Part shown: positions 55,286-64,000 of the stretch, piece after piece | How the letters are laid out: every line of letters begins with the position of its first letter | How positions within the stretch are numbered: position 1 is the stretch's first letter | From: Agrypnia vestita | Taxonomy: Eukaryota > Arthropoda > Insecta > Trichoptera > Phryganeidae | Length of the DNA stretch: 64,000 nucleotides | Direction: 5' to 3' | NCBI GenBank assembly: GCA_016648135.1 | Contig: JADDOH010002031.1 | Coordinates: forward strand, 1-64,000 | Translations under genes and position numbers: made by a program | Notes under the pieces: generated by a model | Told to the model about the DNA's origin: nothing | The model's database searches: none | Seen by the model: only the letters and a program-made list of their open reading frames with translations

Positions 55286-56739
55286 AAATTAACTGCGCAC
55301 TAACATAAAATAATCCCTCTTGGTATTTTTTAAAAATATTTATTGTGTTAAGAAGTTAAGAAGAATCGTAATTTTTACGTATTATCTGCCCTTACTGACC
55401 TGATCTTAAATCAGTTATAACGTCATATATCAAGTGGTTTTTGAATATTGGTAACATGGTATTTAATGATTAACGCATTTTAGTTGAAATGGTTACTATA
55501 ATTATTACTATAATAATTCAAAATTCTAATAAGACACGATAACAGTAAAAATATAATCACTATGGCAGTAGGCATTGTTGAAATAAATTTTCGTATAAAT
55601 TCTTGTAAATTTAGTGAATTCTGTTACAGAAGCTGAACAGAGAAGGATGGATATTACTCAGAACTTACAGTTTTAATAACTTTTTAACCCGAGTCACTAA
55701 TTGCACTCTATTCAGCAAGGAATTTAATAGAAGCAGGGAAATTTTAATTTAGTTATATTTTTACTGCACTTTGTTTAAATTTAATTACATCTGTTATAGT
55801 CGTTGAGAATAAATGTAGTTTTTCAAAGCTTTTCTTTCATTTTAACTTCGAATTAAAAACATTATATTTCTTACTTATTTAATATAGAAAACACACTTCC
55901 AGAGGTCAGTGGATGATCCTTAACCTGGAGGGTTACCTTGTCATTAATATTTTTAAACACTTTTATTGAGCTTCACTGTTTCTTATCCAGAAATTTTGTA
56001 TTCAATATTTGATCCACTTCCTGACAAACACTCTGAAATTTGGCAGACAGACGTATTACGAATCAAAATTCAATAATCATTAATTAATTATACAAAATCA
56101 CATTTACTATTAAATTTTTTTATTTAAAATGCTGACACGTTTTTTTATCGAACACATAAATGCCGGTGATATTTTTCAATTTATATTTTTACGTACTGTG
56201 ACACATCATAGTTAGTAATAAAATAATAATAATATAAAAATATAACGTTACAGATGTTACAGGCAGACAGACAACGAAATTAATATTATCGGGATAAATA
56301 TGAAGTTTGAGTTTCGAATTGATAACCAGATCAAGACAAAAACTAGAAAATAATACTATATTTAAAAAAAATACACTATTTTATAAAAAAAATATTTTAA
56401 AAAATGTCAACGGCTACTATGTGTTACCTTCCTACCTAAGTAGAAATAATCGAATAAAATTATGATGAGAGAGTTATATGTATGTGAATGTGCAGTGTAC
56501 ATAACACGATCGTTGGAGTTTGAAAAAAAGAGAAAAATTTTGATTTTCTTAACAAACGCATATATTCTGAGTGCTGCTAGTGCTGGCTGCGTAAATAAAT
56601 ATTTTTTCTTTTTTTCTCATATTTTAGAAATGCATGTAATGATTCTTTTTTCAAATATAATATTATTTATACTACAAGCACGTTGATTTTTATTTACGGA
56701 TTGTTAAATTTAAAAAAAATTGTTAGATCATTTTTAATT
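55286..56739. other. Unassigned
   Basis: Nothing recognised. The frame at 56462-56686 (+) is a hydrophobic A+T-rich chance frame. Confidence 0.3.
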
Positions 56740-56860
56740 TCGTCACGAGTCTGCTTGCAAAGTTTCAGCTCGATTTGATCACGGGAAAAGGTTTAAAAAT
56801 CGATCCAAAGTTTTTCGGCAGACAAGCGACATGCAGACAAGCCGACAAGTAGACGTAAAA
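56740..56860 (+). repeat. Dispersed repeat E, copy 2 (core)
   Basis: CACGAGTCTGCTTGCAAAGT, TTCAGCTCGATTTGATCACG, AAAATCGATCCAAAGTTTTT, CGGCAGACAAG. Confidence 0.65.
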
Positions 56861-57659
56861 TACAGTTCCATAAAGAACAAACCATTATTTTAATACCACC
56901 ATTCATATAACTCGATTTTTAAACATCTCGTCATTTTTTACTTACCCAAGAAAAAACCTATTCAATATAAAAACTAGAAAACTTGAAATATCCAGGAAAA
57001 ATATGTAATAAAAAAGTGGTAGCTACACAAGAAAATACATATTCAATAAAAAATAAATACCTGCATGTATACACCAAATCATTAAATATGACGGTTTTCA
57101 TTTTTGTAAATAAAAAATATGTATGTTTTAAATAAAGCGTTCGTAGTGAATAAATTGTACGTAACTGAAAATAATTTTCTTTTTAATACGTAAACGAATA
57201 TGGTTATTATATTTTTTAGATATTTAAACGCAAAAAATCTATTAGATACAGGCCACACTTCAAAAAAAAAATAGCGTTGAAATTTTACATAAAACAAATA
57301 GATGCCTTAAGTTAGATAATTTAGGAAAGTTAGAAATCTAAAACACACCCTTGAACACCAAATCTAATTCAATTAATAAGCAATTAAATTTGGCGAATAA
57401 CCCATTATTAATTATATTTCTCCATTATTTAAATATTAAATATATTTCTCCATTTAAATGTCTACCTGCCAAATGTCACAACACCTCAAATAAGGCCACA
57501 CCCCAATCTAACATGTGAATCCCTTACAAAATTATTTTAGGGAAATTATTGTGCAAAATTGGATATTTAGGAAGAGTTATTGTAGTTAAAACAAAGTTTG
57601 TTAATTAATAGATTTTTTTTTGTATTACAGATTGCTCCATTTACAATGCAAGTATATCT
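56861..57659. other. Unassigned
   Basis: Nothing recognised. The minus-strand frame 57082-57297 is Phe/Tyr-rich by base composition. Confidence 0.3.
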
Positions 57660-58325
57660 TGGAGTAGCTAAATGGAGGCGATCCGCTGCTTGATGCATTC
57701 AATGCTATCATTAAATACATCGACATGATCGCTCAGTTCATTTAGGAGTTGCGCGTTACGCGTTATGGTATGCTTATTCATTGCATCCGTTCTGCATTTT
57801 GAGACATGAAATAGCACGTGACCTCGATTTCGAAAATAATTGTTTGGTACAAACAGAACATAATTCTCTAGCAGGTTCGGGGCGTCAATTATATTTCTTA
57901 AAATTTTAACCCCCAACATGACTAGACCCTCCTGTCTGCGCGACTCGAGGCTGCGGTAGTTGCATTCGCTCAACAGTACTTCATGGTTCAAGAATGTAGG
58001 ATATTCTTCTGTTCTGCGCATGTATAAATAGCGCAAGAATTTCCTGTGAATCTGCTCAATCATGCCGATGTATTTTCTTTGGTGTGAGCTCCGTTAAAAT
58101 TTCGTTTTCACGGTGCCGACACTGCCATTCCATATTCCAATTTTGAACGAATGATGAAATTGTACATTTGCTCGATGCACTTCTCATTCGAAAATCCTTT
58201 TGATATATGTGTTACGAAACCTAAAAGCTTGTAACACATTGTAACTAGTTGGTTTATGTGACTTGAGAAAGTCAGTCTGGCATCAAAGACAATACCGAGA
58301 TCCTTGATCTCAGCAATGCGTTAAA
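57660..58325 (-). mobile_element. LINE reverse-transcriptase C-terminal region (minus strand)
   Basis: Minus strand from 58316: RIAEIKDLGIVFDARLTFSS, HINQLVTMCYKLLGFVTHIS, KGFSNEKCIEQMYNFIIRSK, LEYGMAVSAP, stop and frameshift, then an intact 131-codon frame: MIEQIHRKFLRYLYMRRTEE ... CNYRSLESRRQEGLVMLGVK ... IIDAPNLLENYVLFVPNNYF ... MNKHTITRNAQLLNELSDHV ... CIKQRIASI, stop at 57668. KDLGV.FD..L.F..HI, RS.LEYG and IE.IQRKFLR.L are the thumb and connection blocks of Jockey/CR1/I-type RTs, and LE.RR...L...K...I.D.P.L is the typical tail. 5'-truncated with one break. Confidence 0.85.
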
Positions 58326-59077
58326 TTTTTTTCTTTATTGATCGTATAATCAAACTTTATTGGTATTACTGAATGGCGATAAGTAAGTAATGAAAATTAT
58401 ATCAAACCATAAATTTAATGCTCTAAACATCAAAAAAAGTAATATATTTATTTCGGATTTTTTATGCTGGACAGTCAATTTTAATGGAGTGGGTATAAAT
58501 TTTAACCGTAGGTCATTTCAATGTGACTTCTAAGTTTCCCAGTAAATGTCTGGAATTGTTTTTATTCTAAATTTCGATAAAATTAACCGATTTAATAAGT
58601 TTGTTAATTAATTGAATTAAAGATTTTCGGTCTGACAGTCTAGCGCCAGCCAGTGGTTGAATTATTTAGTGATTAGCTAATTTTTCTCTAAAAAGTATCA
58701 GAAGACTTGACATATATATTTTATATAGTAGCTATTACTAACTTTGTACGAATCCCCACGGTAAAACTCAATATTACATTCTTCTTCTTCTTCTTCTCCT
58801 TATCCTATTGGGTCCGGGTACTAAATATTACATTATTTAATAATTTAATTACCACCATAACACAGTCTAAAACTAACGATATACAATAGATCAAGCATAG
58901 TCATTTAATTAATAATATTTTATGGTAGTACGTATCTTATTTTTTTTTCCTATATGCAGACAGTTAAATGAACATCCTCTATTATTTTTCGTTCTCTTCT
59001 TCCGAAGGAAAAAAATTCCTTCAACATAATACTAAAAAATAAAATTATATACCTCTCATATTCATTTTTAACTCTAC
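58326..59077. other. A+T-rich stretch with a LINE tail scrap
   Basis: 58783-58822 on the minus strand reads ACCCGGACCCAATAGGATAA then GGAGAAGAAGAAGAAGAAG, a LINE 3' tail of the (GAA)n type (compare 21948-22145). Nothing else was recognised. Confidence 0.4.
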
Positions 59078-59150
59078 AACAGATAACGAGGCCCAATTAC
59101 TGTAGTAAAACACATCGCAAAATCACCCAGGCTTGAGAAAATCAATTTCA
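59078..59150 (-). repeat. SINE family B, 3' tail fragment
   Basis: ACAACAGATAACGAGGCCCA, ATTACTGTAGTAAAACACAT, CACCCAGGCTTGAGAAAATC. Confidence 0.6.
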
Positions 59151-59274
59151 TGCCTAGAACTACAGTGGCAACAAATAATATTTACAATGGAACTTTTTAA
59201 AAAATCTAGTGAACGCCCCAATCATTTTGAAACAAATACCCTAGCTGTAGTATTTACTTAGGTACCTTTAATCA

Positions 59275-59735
59275 AATTAATTTATTAAAAAATTAACCCA
59301 TAAAAACCGAGTTTTTATTGTACCTACTCCCCTTTTTTATTTATATTGTTTCCAATTCGATATTCTACCAACATATTCCTCTTGCTTTGAGTTCATGTGG
59401 AAAATCTATTCCATGTATATTATTAACCTTAAAACTTATAGAATATTGAAAACGTAATAATTGGTATAGGGGGGCACGGCGTCGGCGAAACCGTCTGATC
59501 AGACCCATGGCTCGAGTCAGACTAGTTGAAACAGGTTTCACGCCTTCTCCACGCGTCGGGCTCTTTTCTCATTTACATGGTTTCCAATTCGAAAAAACCG
59601 TTAAAATTTCGAAAAATCCAAAATTATACTATAATTCAAAAAATTTAACTAAAATTTGTTAAAGGGTTAAAAATCGATCCAAAGTTTTTTCGGCAGACAA
59701 GCAGACGAGTTAAAAGAAAGGGAGTAAAAAAATTG
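59275..59735 (+). repeat. Dispersed repeat E, copy 3, split by an insertion
   Basis: 5' part AACCCATAAAAACCGAGTTT at 59296 and 3' part AAAATCGATCCAAAGTTTTT, CGGCAGACAAGCAGACGAGT, AAAGGGAGTAAAAA up to 59730 match 26575-26885. Between them lies an insertion of about 219 bp (59361-59579). Confidence 0.65.
59361..59592. mobile_element. Insertion flanked by a 13 bp direct repeat, with structured G+C island
   Basis: GTTTCCAATTCGA occurs at 59348-59360 and again at 59580-59592, the expected target-site duplication of an insertion absent from copy 26575-26885. The insert is A+T-rich on its left and G+C-rich at 59468-59570, where GGCGAAACC pairs with GGTTTCACGCC (one two-base bulge) and GTCTGA pairs with TCAGAC inside it. 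GTCTGATCAGAC is a perfect 12-base palindrome. A target duplication of this length suggests LINE-mediated retroposition. Identity unknown. Confidence 0.5.
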
Positions 59736-60299
59736 ATTTAAATGTATGGGAATAATCATAAACCATAAACAAAACATTTCTTTGTACACAAAAAATGTAA
59801 TAAAAAATAGCCAAAAAAACTTTACTGAGGGATAGAATCAGAAGATTGAATCTTGCAAAAATATATATAATACATGAATAGTCCCTCGCATCAACTACTG
59901 CAGCAGTATATTATATCTGGCTAATGAAGAAAAATTAAAATTTTTAACAATTTTCAAAAAAACCCTATTTCACAAATTTTGACTTTCAAACAAATTATTT
60001 AATTGATTTATTAAATAATTAAATTTGTTCAAACTTTGAATGGATTATTTATATACCAAATATTAATGGATAATACGCATTTTAAATTCAATGAGTAACA
60101 TTAAAAACTAACATGAACAATGACCACTGCACAAGAAGAAAACATGAAAAAGATTACCTTTTGGAAAAGAAAAAAGATCGCGAAATTCAATCGTGCACAG
60201 TGGATTGAAGTTGAACATAACGGGAGATATTAGGGATGAAAAAATACAACAATTTTTAAGCGGTGGAAAGAGAAATAGATGAATAAAATCGCAGCTTCG
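59736..60299. other. Unassigned
   Basis: Nothing recognised. Confidence 0.3.
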
Positions 60300-60812
60300 C
60301 CCGGCGTTCTATGTTCTCTATAAGTGCGGTGATAAGAAAATCCGAGCTTAGTGTCAAGACATAACTGACTGTTTTCAAATCTGAGTACAGACCCACCCTA
60401 ATACGTGGCTATTGGATTCTAACGGAGAGAGTGAGAGCAAGGATCCAGGCTGCCGAGATTCTAAGGGGGATAGCGGGAGTCACACTGATGGACAGAGTGA
60501 GAATTGGCGACATAAAGCACACACTCAGTACAGAGCCATATAGATAAATCACAATAGAGGAGCTTGGACATGTGCTAAGAATTCATAGGAACGAAGACTA
60601 CTAAGAGTCCTCTTAGCAACCCCGGAAGGAAGATGTCCGGTGAGTCGCCCCAGATAAAATATAGAAAAGCAACAAAAAATATGTATGAAAACAGAATAGG
60701 TCTGGGCTGGTTGACTCGTACGGAAGCAGCGCAAGACAGGGGAATATGGAAGCATCTTGTCAAATTTTCCGGCCTCGAACCTACTAGGATAAGGGGATGA
60801 TGATGATAGTGA
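60300..60812 (+). mobile_element. LINE ORF2 C-terminal region with (GAT)n tail
   Basis: Decayed plus-strand counterpart of 32165-32700: KSELSVKT, RPTLIRGYWILTERVRARIQ, AAEILRGIAGVTLMDRVRIG, DIKHTL, ELGHVLRI, LLATPEGRCP, then ENRIGLGWLTRTEAAQDRGI and WKHLVKFSGLEPTRIRG, stop, (GAT)n at 60797-60812. Several stops and frameshifts. Minus-strand frames here are shadows. Confidence 0.75.
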
Positions 60813-60884
60813 TGATTTTTAAAGGAAGCTGAAGAAATTATATCGAACTTGTTCTTGAAATTTATAATAATTATATATAATTAT

Positions 60885-61400
60885 TATTATTATTATTTTA
60901 TTAATTACAAGGCTTAATAGCCTTTTACAACAGGTTTATACATAGTTAAAATACAACAAACGATTAAATGTAAAAGAAAAATAAAGGGTATGAATGTAAA
61001 AAAGTATATATACATAGTTTAAACATAATGAGGTTAGACATATATGTAAAAAAAGTATATATGCAAAAAGTGTAAAGTAGTGATCTCAGAAATTTTTACT
61101 CACCGATAATATAGCAATATTAAATTTGAATAGCCAGGTATATATATATATTATATAAAACACATTATATAAAAATTTAATATTTTGAAAAGAAATGATC
61201 ATATAATGATTTTTTAAATTTTGAGAGAGATAGATTTAAAATGTCGACATATGTAGGTAGTTCATTGCCCAGTTTGTGCGTCCAAGGTATGCTAGAATTC
61301 GAACGATAGTTTGTGTCCGAATTGTCACAATAAAACAGCATGTTTTGGCGGATCCTACGGTTAGGTACTTTAAAATTAATACTATTCAGGAGTTTGCAAC
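60885..61400 (-). mobile_element. LINE ORF2 C-terminus and 3' UTR (minus strand)
   Basis: Minus strand 61394-61190 is open: LLNSINFKVPNRRIRQNMLF, YCDNSDTNYRSNSSIPWTHK, LGNELPTYVDILNLSLSKFK, KSLYDHFF. INFK.P.R.IR....F......TNY..NS.I.....L.NE...Y.DI...S...FK is the terminal pattern of Jockey/CR1-like ORF2 proteins. A 3' UTR of about 250 bases follows and ends in (AAT)n at 60880-60897. No stop in the retained coding part. Confidence 0.75.
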
Positions 61401-61689
61401 AAAAAAATTATGTTATTAAGTAATGTAAATTCTTGTATAACACACTCAAAGATTAAATAAAAATACAATAAAACAAAACAACGGTCAAATAACTAATACC
61501 TAATAACAATTTAATAATTTAATTATTTTTTTACTTTTTCATTTTTTCGTCAGAACTTTTTTCATTTATGTAACGAATTTGTTAAATGTAATATATGAAA
61601 CGCTATTATAATATTTTCATTTGTGGAGTGAAGATGGGTCTTTATGATAAAAATATCTTTACCTACCTTTAGCATCGAAAATCATAAAT
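61401..61689. other. Unassigned
   Basis: Nothing recognised. Confidence 0.3.
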
Positions 61690-61765
61690 TATTTGAGTTG
61701 CTCTGTGAAGAGCACTCGACTAAAAAGGGTGAGGGGTTCGTGTTTGAGTCCTAAAAATTTTTTTC
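61690..61765 (+). repeat. Degenerate tRNA-like sequence
   Basis: GAGTTGCTCTGTGAAGAGCA, CTCGACTAAAAAGGGTGAGG and GGTTCGTGTTTGAGTCCT look like the D-arm, anticodon region and a B box broken by four extra bases. No acceptor stem, so a SINE head or tRNA relic and not a functional tRNA. Confidence 0.3.
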
Positions 61766-61914
61766 ACATGCTTACACGTGTTATTCATATTTATATCGTA
61801 TATTCTCCATTGTGTTATAAGTTTTGTTAAAATATATTTTATTAAAAAATGAGGTGGCATGTATTCTTGCAATAAACTGATTGACATTTTATATTTCTAA
61901 AATTTTTCATGAAC

Positions 61915-62705
61915 ATAACACTGTATTTTATCCCCAGAGGGACATTATAAATATTATATTATAAATATGTCACAGAGACAAAACTATATTTATATGAGAA
62001 AGGAGATATGGAAGTCTTTTTGGATGTTCTTAGGACTTACGACCTATCGTGCGGCTGGCTTAAGTAATCACTTTACAACGTTTGTAACATTTACCAATTC
62101 CACCCATGATAGACTACCACATCTATCAATTTGTTTCGTATGTAAGTTGTTTTAATACTACCGCCACCTGCAGTCAAAAACTTTATAATATTATAATATT
62201 ATAATATTTATAATATTATAATATTATAATATTTATAATATTTATAATATTATATTATAAATATGTCACAGAGACAAAACTATATTTATATGAGAAAGGA
62301 GATATGGAAGTCTTTTTGGATGTTCTTAGGACTTACGACCTATCGTGCGGCTGGCTTAAGTAATCACTTTACAACGTTTGTAACATTTACCAATTCCACC
62401 CATGATAGACTACCACATCTATCAATTTGTTTCGTATGTAAGTTGTTTTAATACTACCGCCACCTGCAGTCAAAAACTTTGTCATTCTATTAGACTAGTA
62501 CAGATGTCGCTATTGATAATATGATAGCTATATTTTGATATCACGGGTGAAGTTGGTGAACGTTACATTTAGTAAAGTCAGCCGTACGATGGTATATCGT
62601 AAGCTCTATGAACACCCAAAAAGACTTTCATACCTACATACTTTTCCATATAAAAAAATAGCTTCGTCTCTATGAAACATCTATAATATATCTTGATTTC
62701 TAAAA
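61915..62705. mobile_element. Foldback MITE family M with one arm tandemly duplicated
   Basis: The plus-oriented arm occurs twice, 61949-62184 and 62245-62480, identical by eye over 236 bp (offset 296), separated by a TAATAT-rich spacer (62185-62246). An inverted, more diverged arm follows at 62530-62705 (minus strand: ATTATAGATGTTTCATAGAG ... GGTGTTCATAGAGCTTACGA ... GTGATATC). The outer left flank has CCCCAGAGGGA as at 43405. The two identical 62-codon frames in the repeated arm have no coding signature and are not conserved in the other copies. Confidence 0.85.
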
Positions 62706-63456
62706 TTATCTCTCTATTAGACCATTTCTTTAAAAAAAATTATAATTAATTGCATAAATAGTCACATTGATTTACAATTTTTCTAAATGATTTATAATAT
62801 TTTTTCAGCATATTCATTATACAAGGAAAGCCTTCTAATGAAAAAGTATGAATAATATTTGATTTTTTTCTCAATGAAAAACATTAACTCCTATTTTAAG
62901 GTTGGATTTACAACAAAAAGGATACATTTTTAGTGTTTAGCAGGCGTTAATATAAATTAACATATTGTTATTTTGAGTTCATAATTTAATTGGTTTTTAT
63001 TGAAAATATTTTTTTAAATGATGCCTTTGAACTATTATTCTAGAGGCGATAAGATTACCTTTGAAACCAATTCCCATTAACACCTTAATTTTTGTACAAC
63101 TAAATATTTGATATAGACTGCCCAAGATCTATCTGAGACACATCCCTAGAATTCTTAGTCATTGCCCGCATTTAAGAGGACAACCTGCATAAGGTAATAG
63201 ATGAACCAGAACGAAGTTGCTTCTGGCTACGACAATTAGAACTGCGAACTTTAAAAATATGAGAAAACAAGGACATTGACCGGCTAGAGCCCTGATTTGC
63301 ACCAGATTTACAATAAATAATAATAAACATTTTCAGTAGATTTTATGGCATTCTTTCCTATCCAGTGTCCTTGCTTGGAAGAATAAGAAGATGTATAACT
63401 AAAAATACAAGTTTATTAATATACAATACTATGTATCTCCCGCGTATAGATTATTT
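62706..63456. other. Unassigned
   Basis: 63115-63300 is slightly G+C-richer without a recognised family. Nothing else recognised. Confidence 0.3.
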
Positions 63457-63528
63457 TACTAGTATATTATTCCTTACTACTAGTATATTATTACTTACTA
63501 CTAGTATATTATTAATAGTATATTATTT
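63457..63528. repeat. Minisatellite, 21 bp period
   Basis: TACTAGTATATTATTCCTTA-like units begin at 63457, 63478 and 63499; the third passes into a partial AGTATATTATT copy. Confidence 0.9.
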
Positions 63529-63589
63529 CTAAGCATCGAAGGAATGTTAAAGAAACTTCGGTGCGGTGCGCATAATATTGAAGAGTAAC

Positions 63590-63860
63590 AGGAGAACAAA
63601 AATAGCAAAAATGTTGAATGTCCTAGGACTAGAAACAGTAAATCAAAGAATAAAGTATAATGTATTGGTGCAAATATTTTAAATCAAACATGGATTAGTA
63701 CCCAAATACTTTGATGACAGGATGAATCTGAATAGTGATTTTTATTCTTACAATACAAGAGGAAGCGACAACATAAGACTTCCGAAGAAAAAGAAAAACA
63801 CCCCACAAAATTGTGCGATGTAATAAAAATCTTTAATAGTCTTTCAAATTCAAAACACGG
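63590..63860 (+). mobile_element. LINE ORF2 C-terminal fragment
   Basis: In one frame: MLNVLGLETVNQRIKYNVLV, QIF, stop, IKHGLVPKYFDDRMNLNSDF, YSYNTRGSDNIRLPKKKKNT, PQNCAM, stop at 63821. L..L....V.QRIKY......F.IK.GL.P.Y......N......TR....IRLP..K is the tail of CR1/Jockey-type ORF2 proteins. One in-frame stop. A different family from 60885-61400 and 57660-58325. Confidence 0.75.
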
Positions 63861-64000
63861 TGAATATAAAAGGTTTTATCAAATTTTATTGTAAAAACTT
63901 TTAAATGACTAGATGGAATGCAATATTTTTGAGTGAAATCATGTATTAGTAGCCCAAACAATCTTATGTGTGGAACTAAATGATTAAGATAACAAAAATA

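Noticed and set aside
59468..59570. Complete hammerhead ribozyme in the G+C island
   Set aside because: CTGATCA lacks the required G and an extra nine bases separate the possible stem II from GAAAC. Kept only as a structured unknown.
61967..62451. Two identical 62-codon frames (MSQRQNYIYM...) as a duplicated gene
   Set aside because: They lie in the tandemly duplicated arm of MITE family M. The frame is not kept in the other copies at 22360 and 43405.

Overview
This 64 kb window is A+T-rich eukaryotic DNA (about 70% A+T by eye) that looks like a repeat-laden intergenic or intronic stretch of an arthropod genome, most likely an insect. The reasons are an interstitial (CCTAA)n/(TTAGG)n block of the insect telomere type (51134-51223), many tRNA-derived SINEs, remnants of many non-LTR (LINE) reverse transcriptases, Penelope-like elements with GIY-YIG endonuclease, pogo/Tigger-like transposase tails, and short ORFs. 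I cannot name the order. I found no host protein-coding gene I am willing to assert; no open reading frame exceeds 261 codons, and that longest one belongs to a Penelope-like element.

Layout. 0-10 kb: a Penelope-like fragment (540-812, minus), a deleted pogo-like transposon (3253-3960), two palindromes (5724-5827, 5990-6150), a LINE C-terminus (7480-7790), a SINE/Helitron-like composite (8180-8428) and another Penelope-like tail (9780-10112). 10-20 kb: a pogo-like transposase tail (10600-10862), SINE A, an (AT)n plus near-perfect palindrome (11767-12019), three LINE C-termini (12990-15168) and a 528 bp foldback element (15868-16395). 20-32 kb: a foldback at 21187-21380, LINE tails at 21948 and 23520, MITE arms, a Penelope-like 3' end (24845-24975), SINE B, and more inverted repeats. 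32-40 kb: a large LINE C-terminus (32165-32700, minus), a foldback with two hammerhead-like cores (33843-34072), the best-preserved coding fragment of the window (Penelope-like, 34620-35695, minus), SINE A copies, a palindrome (37238-37380), and a probable solo LTR (39083-39635). 40-55 kb: LINE tails with a zinc-finger-like C-terminus (42595-42870 and 50880-51090), SINEs A, B and C, minisatellites (44091-44211, 53816-53949) and the telomere-type block. 55-64 kb: SINE D with a hammerhead-like motif, LINE C-termini at 57660-58325, 60300-60812, 60885-61400 and 63590-63860, and a foldback MITE with one arm tandemly duplicated (61915-62705).

Two patterns tie the window together. First, at least eleven separate long inverted repeats (arms from about 30 to 270 bp) lie in 64 kb. 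Second, the arrangement CTGAnGA - short hairpin - CGAAAC - NUH, the conserved core of the type I hammerhead ribozyme, recurs in several unrelated-looking repeats, always oriented with the element. It is clearest at 55221-55262 (+), 33890-33926 (-) and 34690-34735 (-). Penelope-like elements are known to carry such ribozymes, so this is most likely one retroelement-linked ribozyme system seen in several decayed copies and in foldback derivatives.
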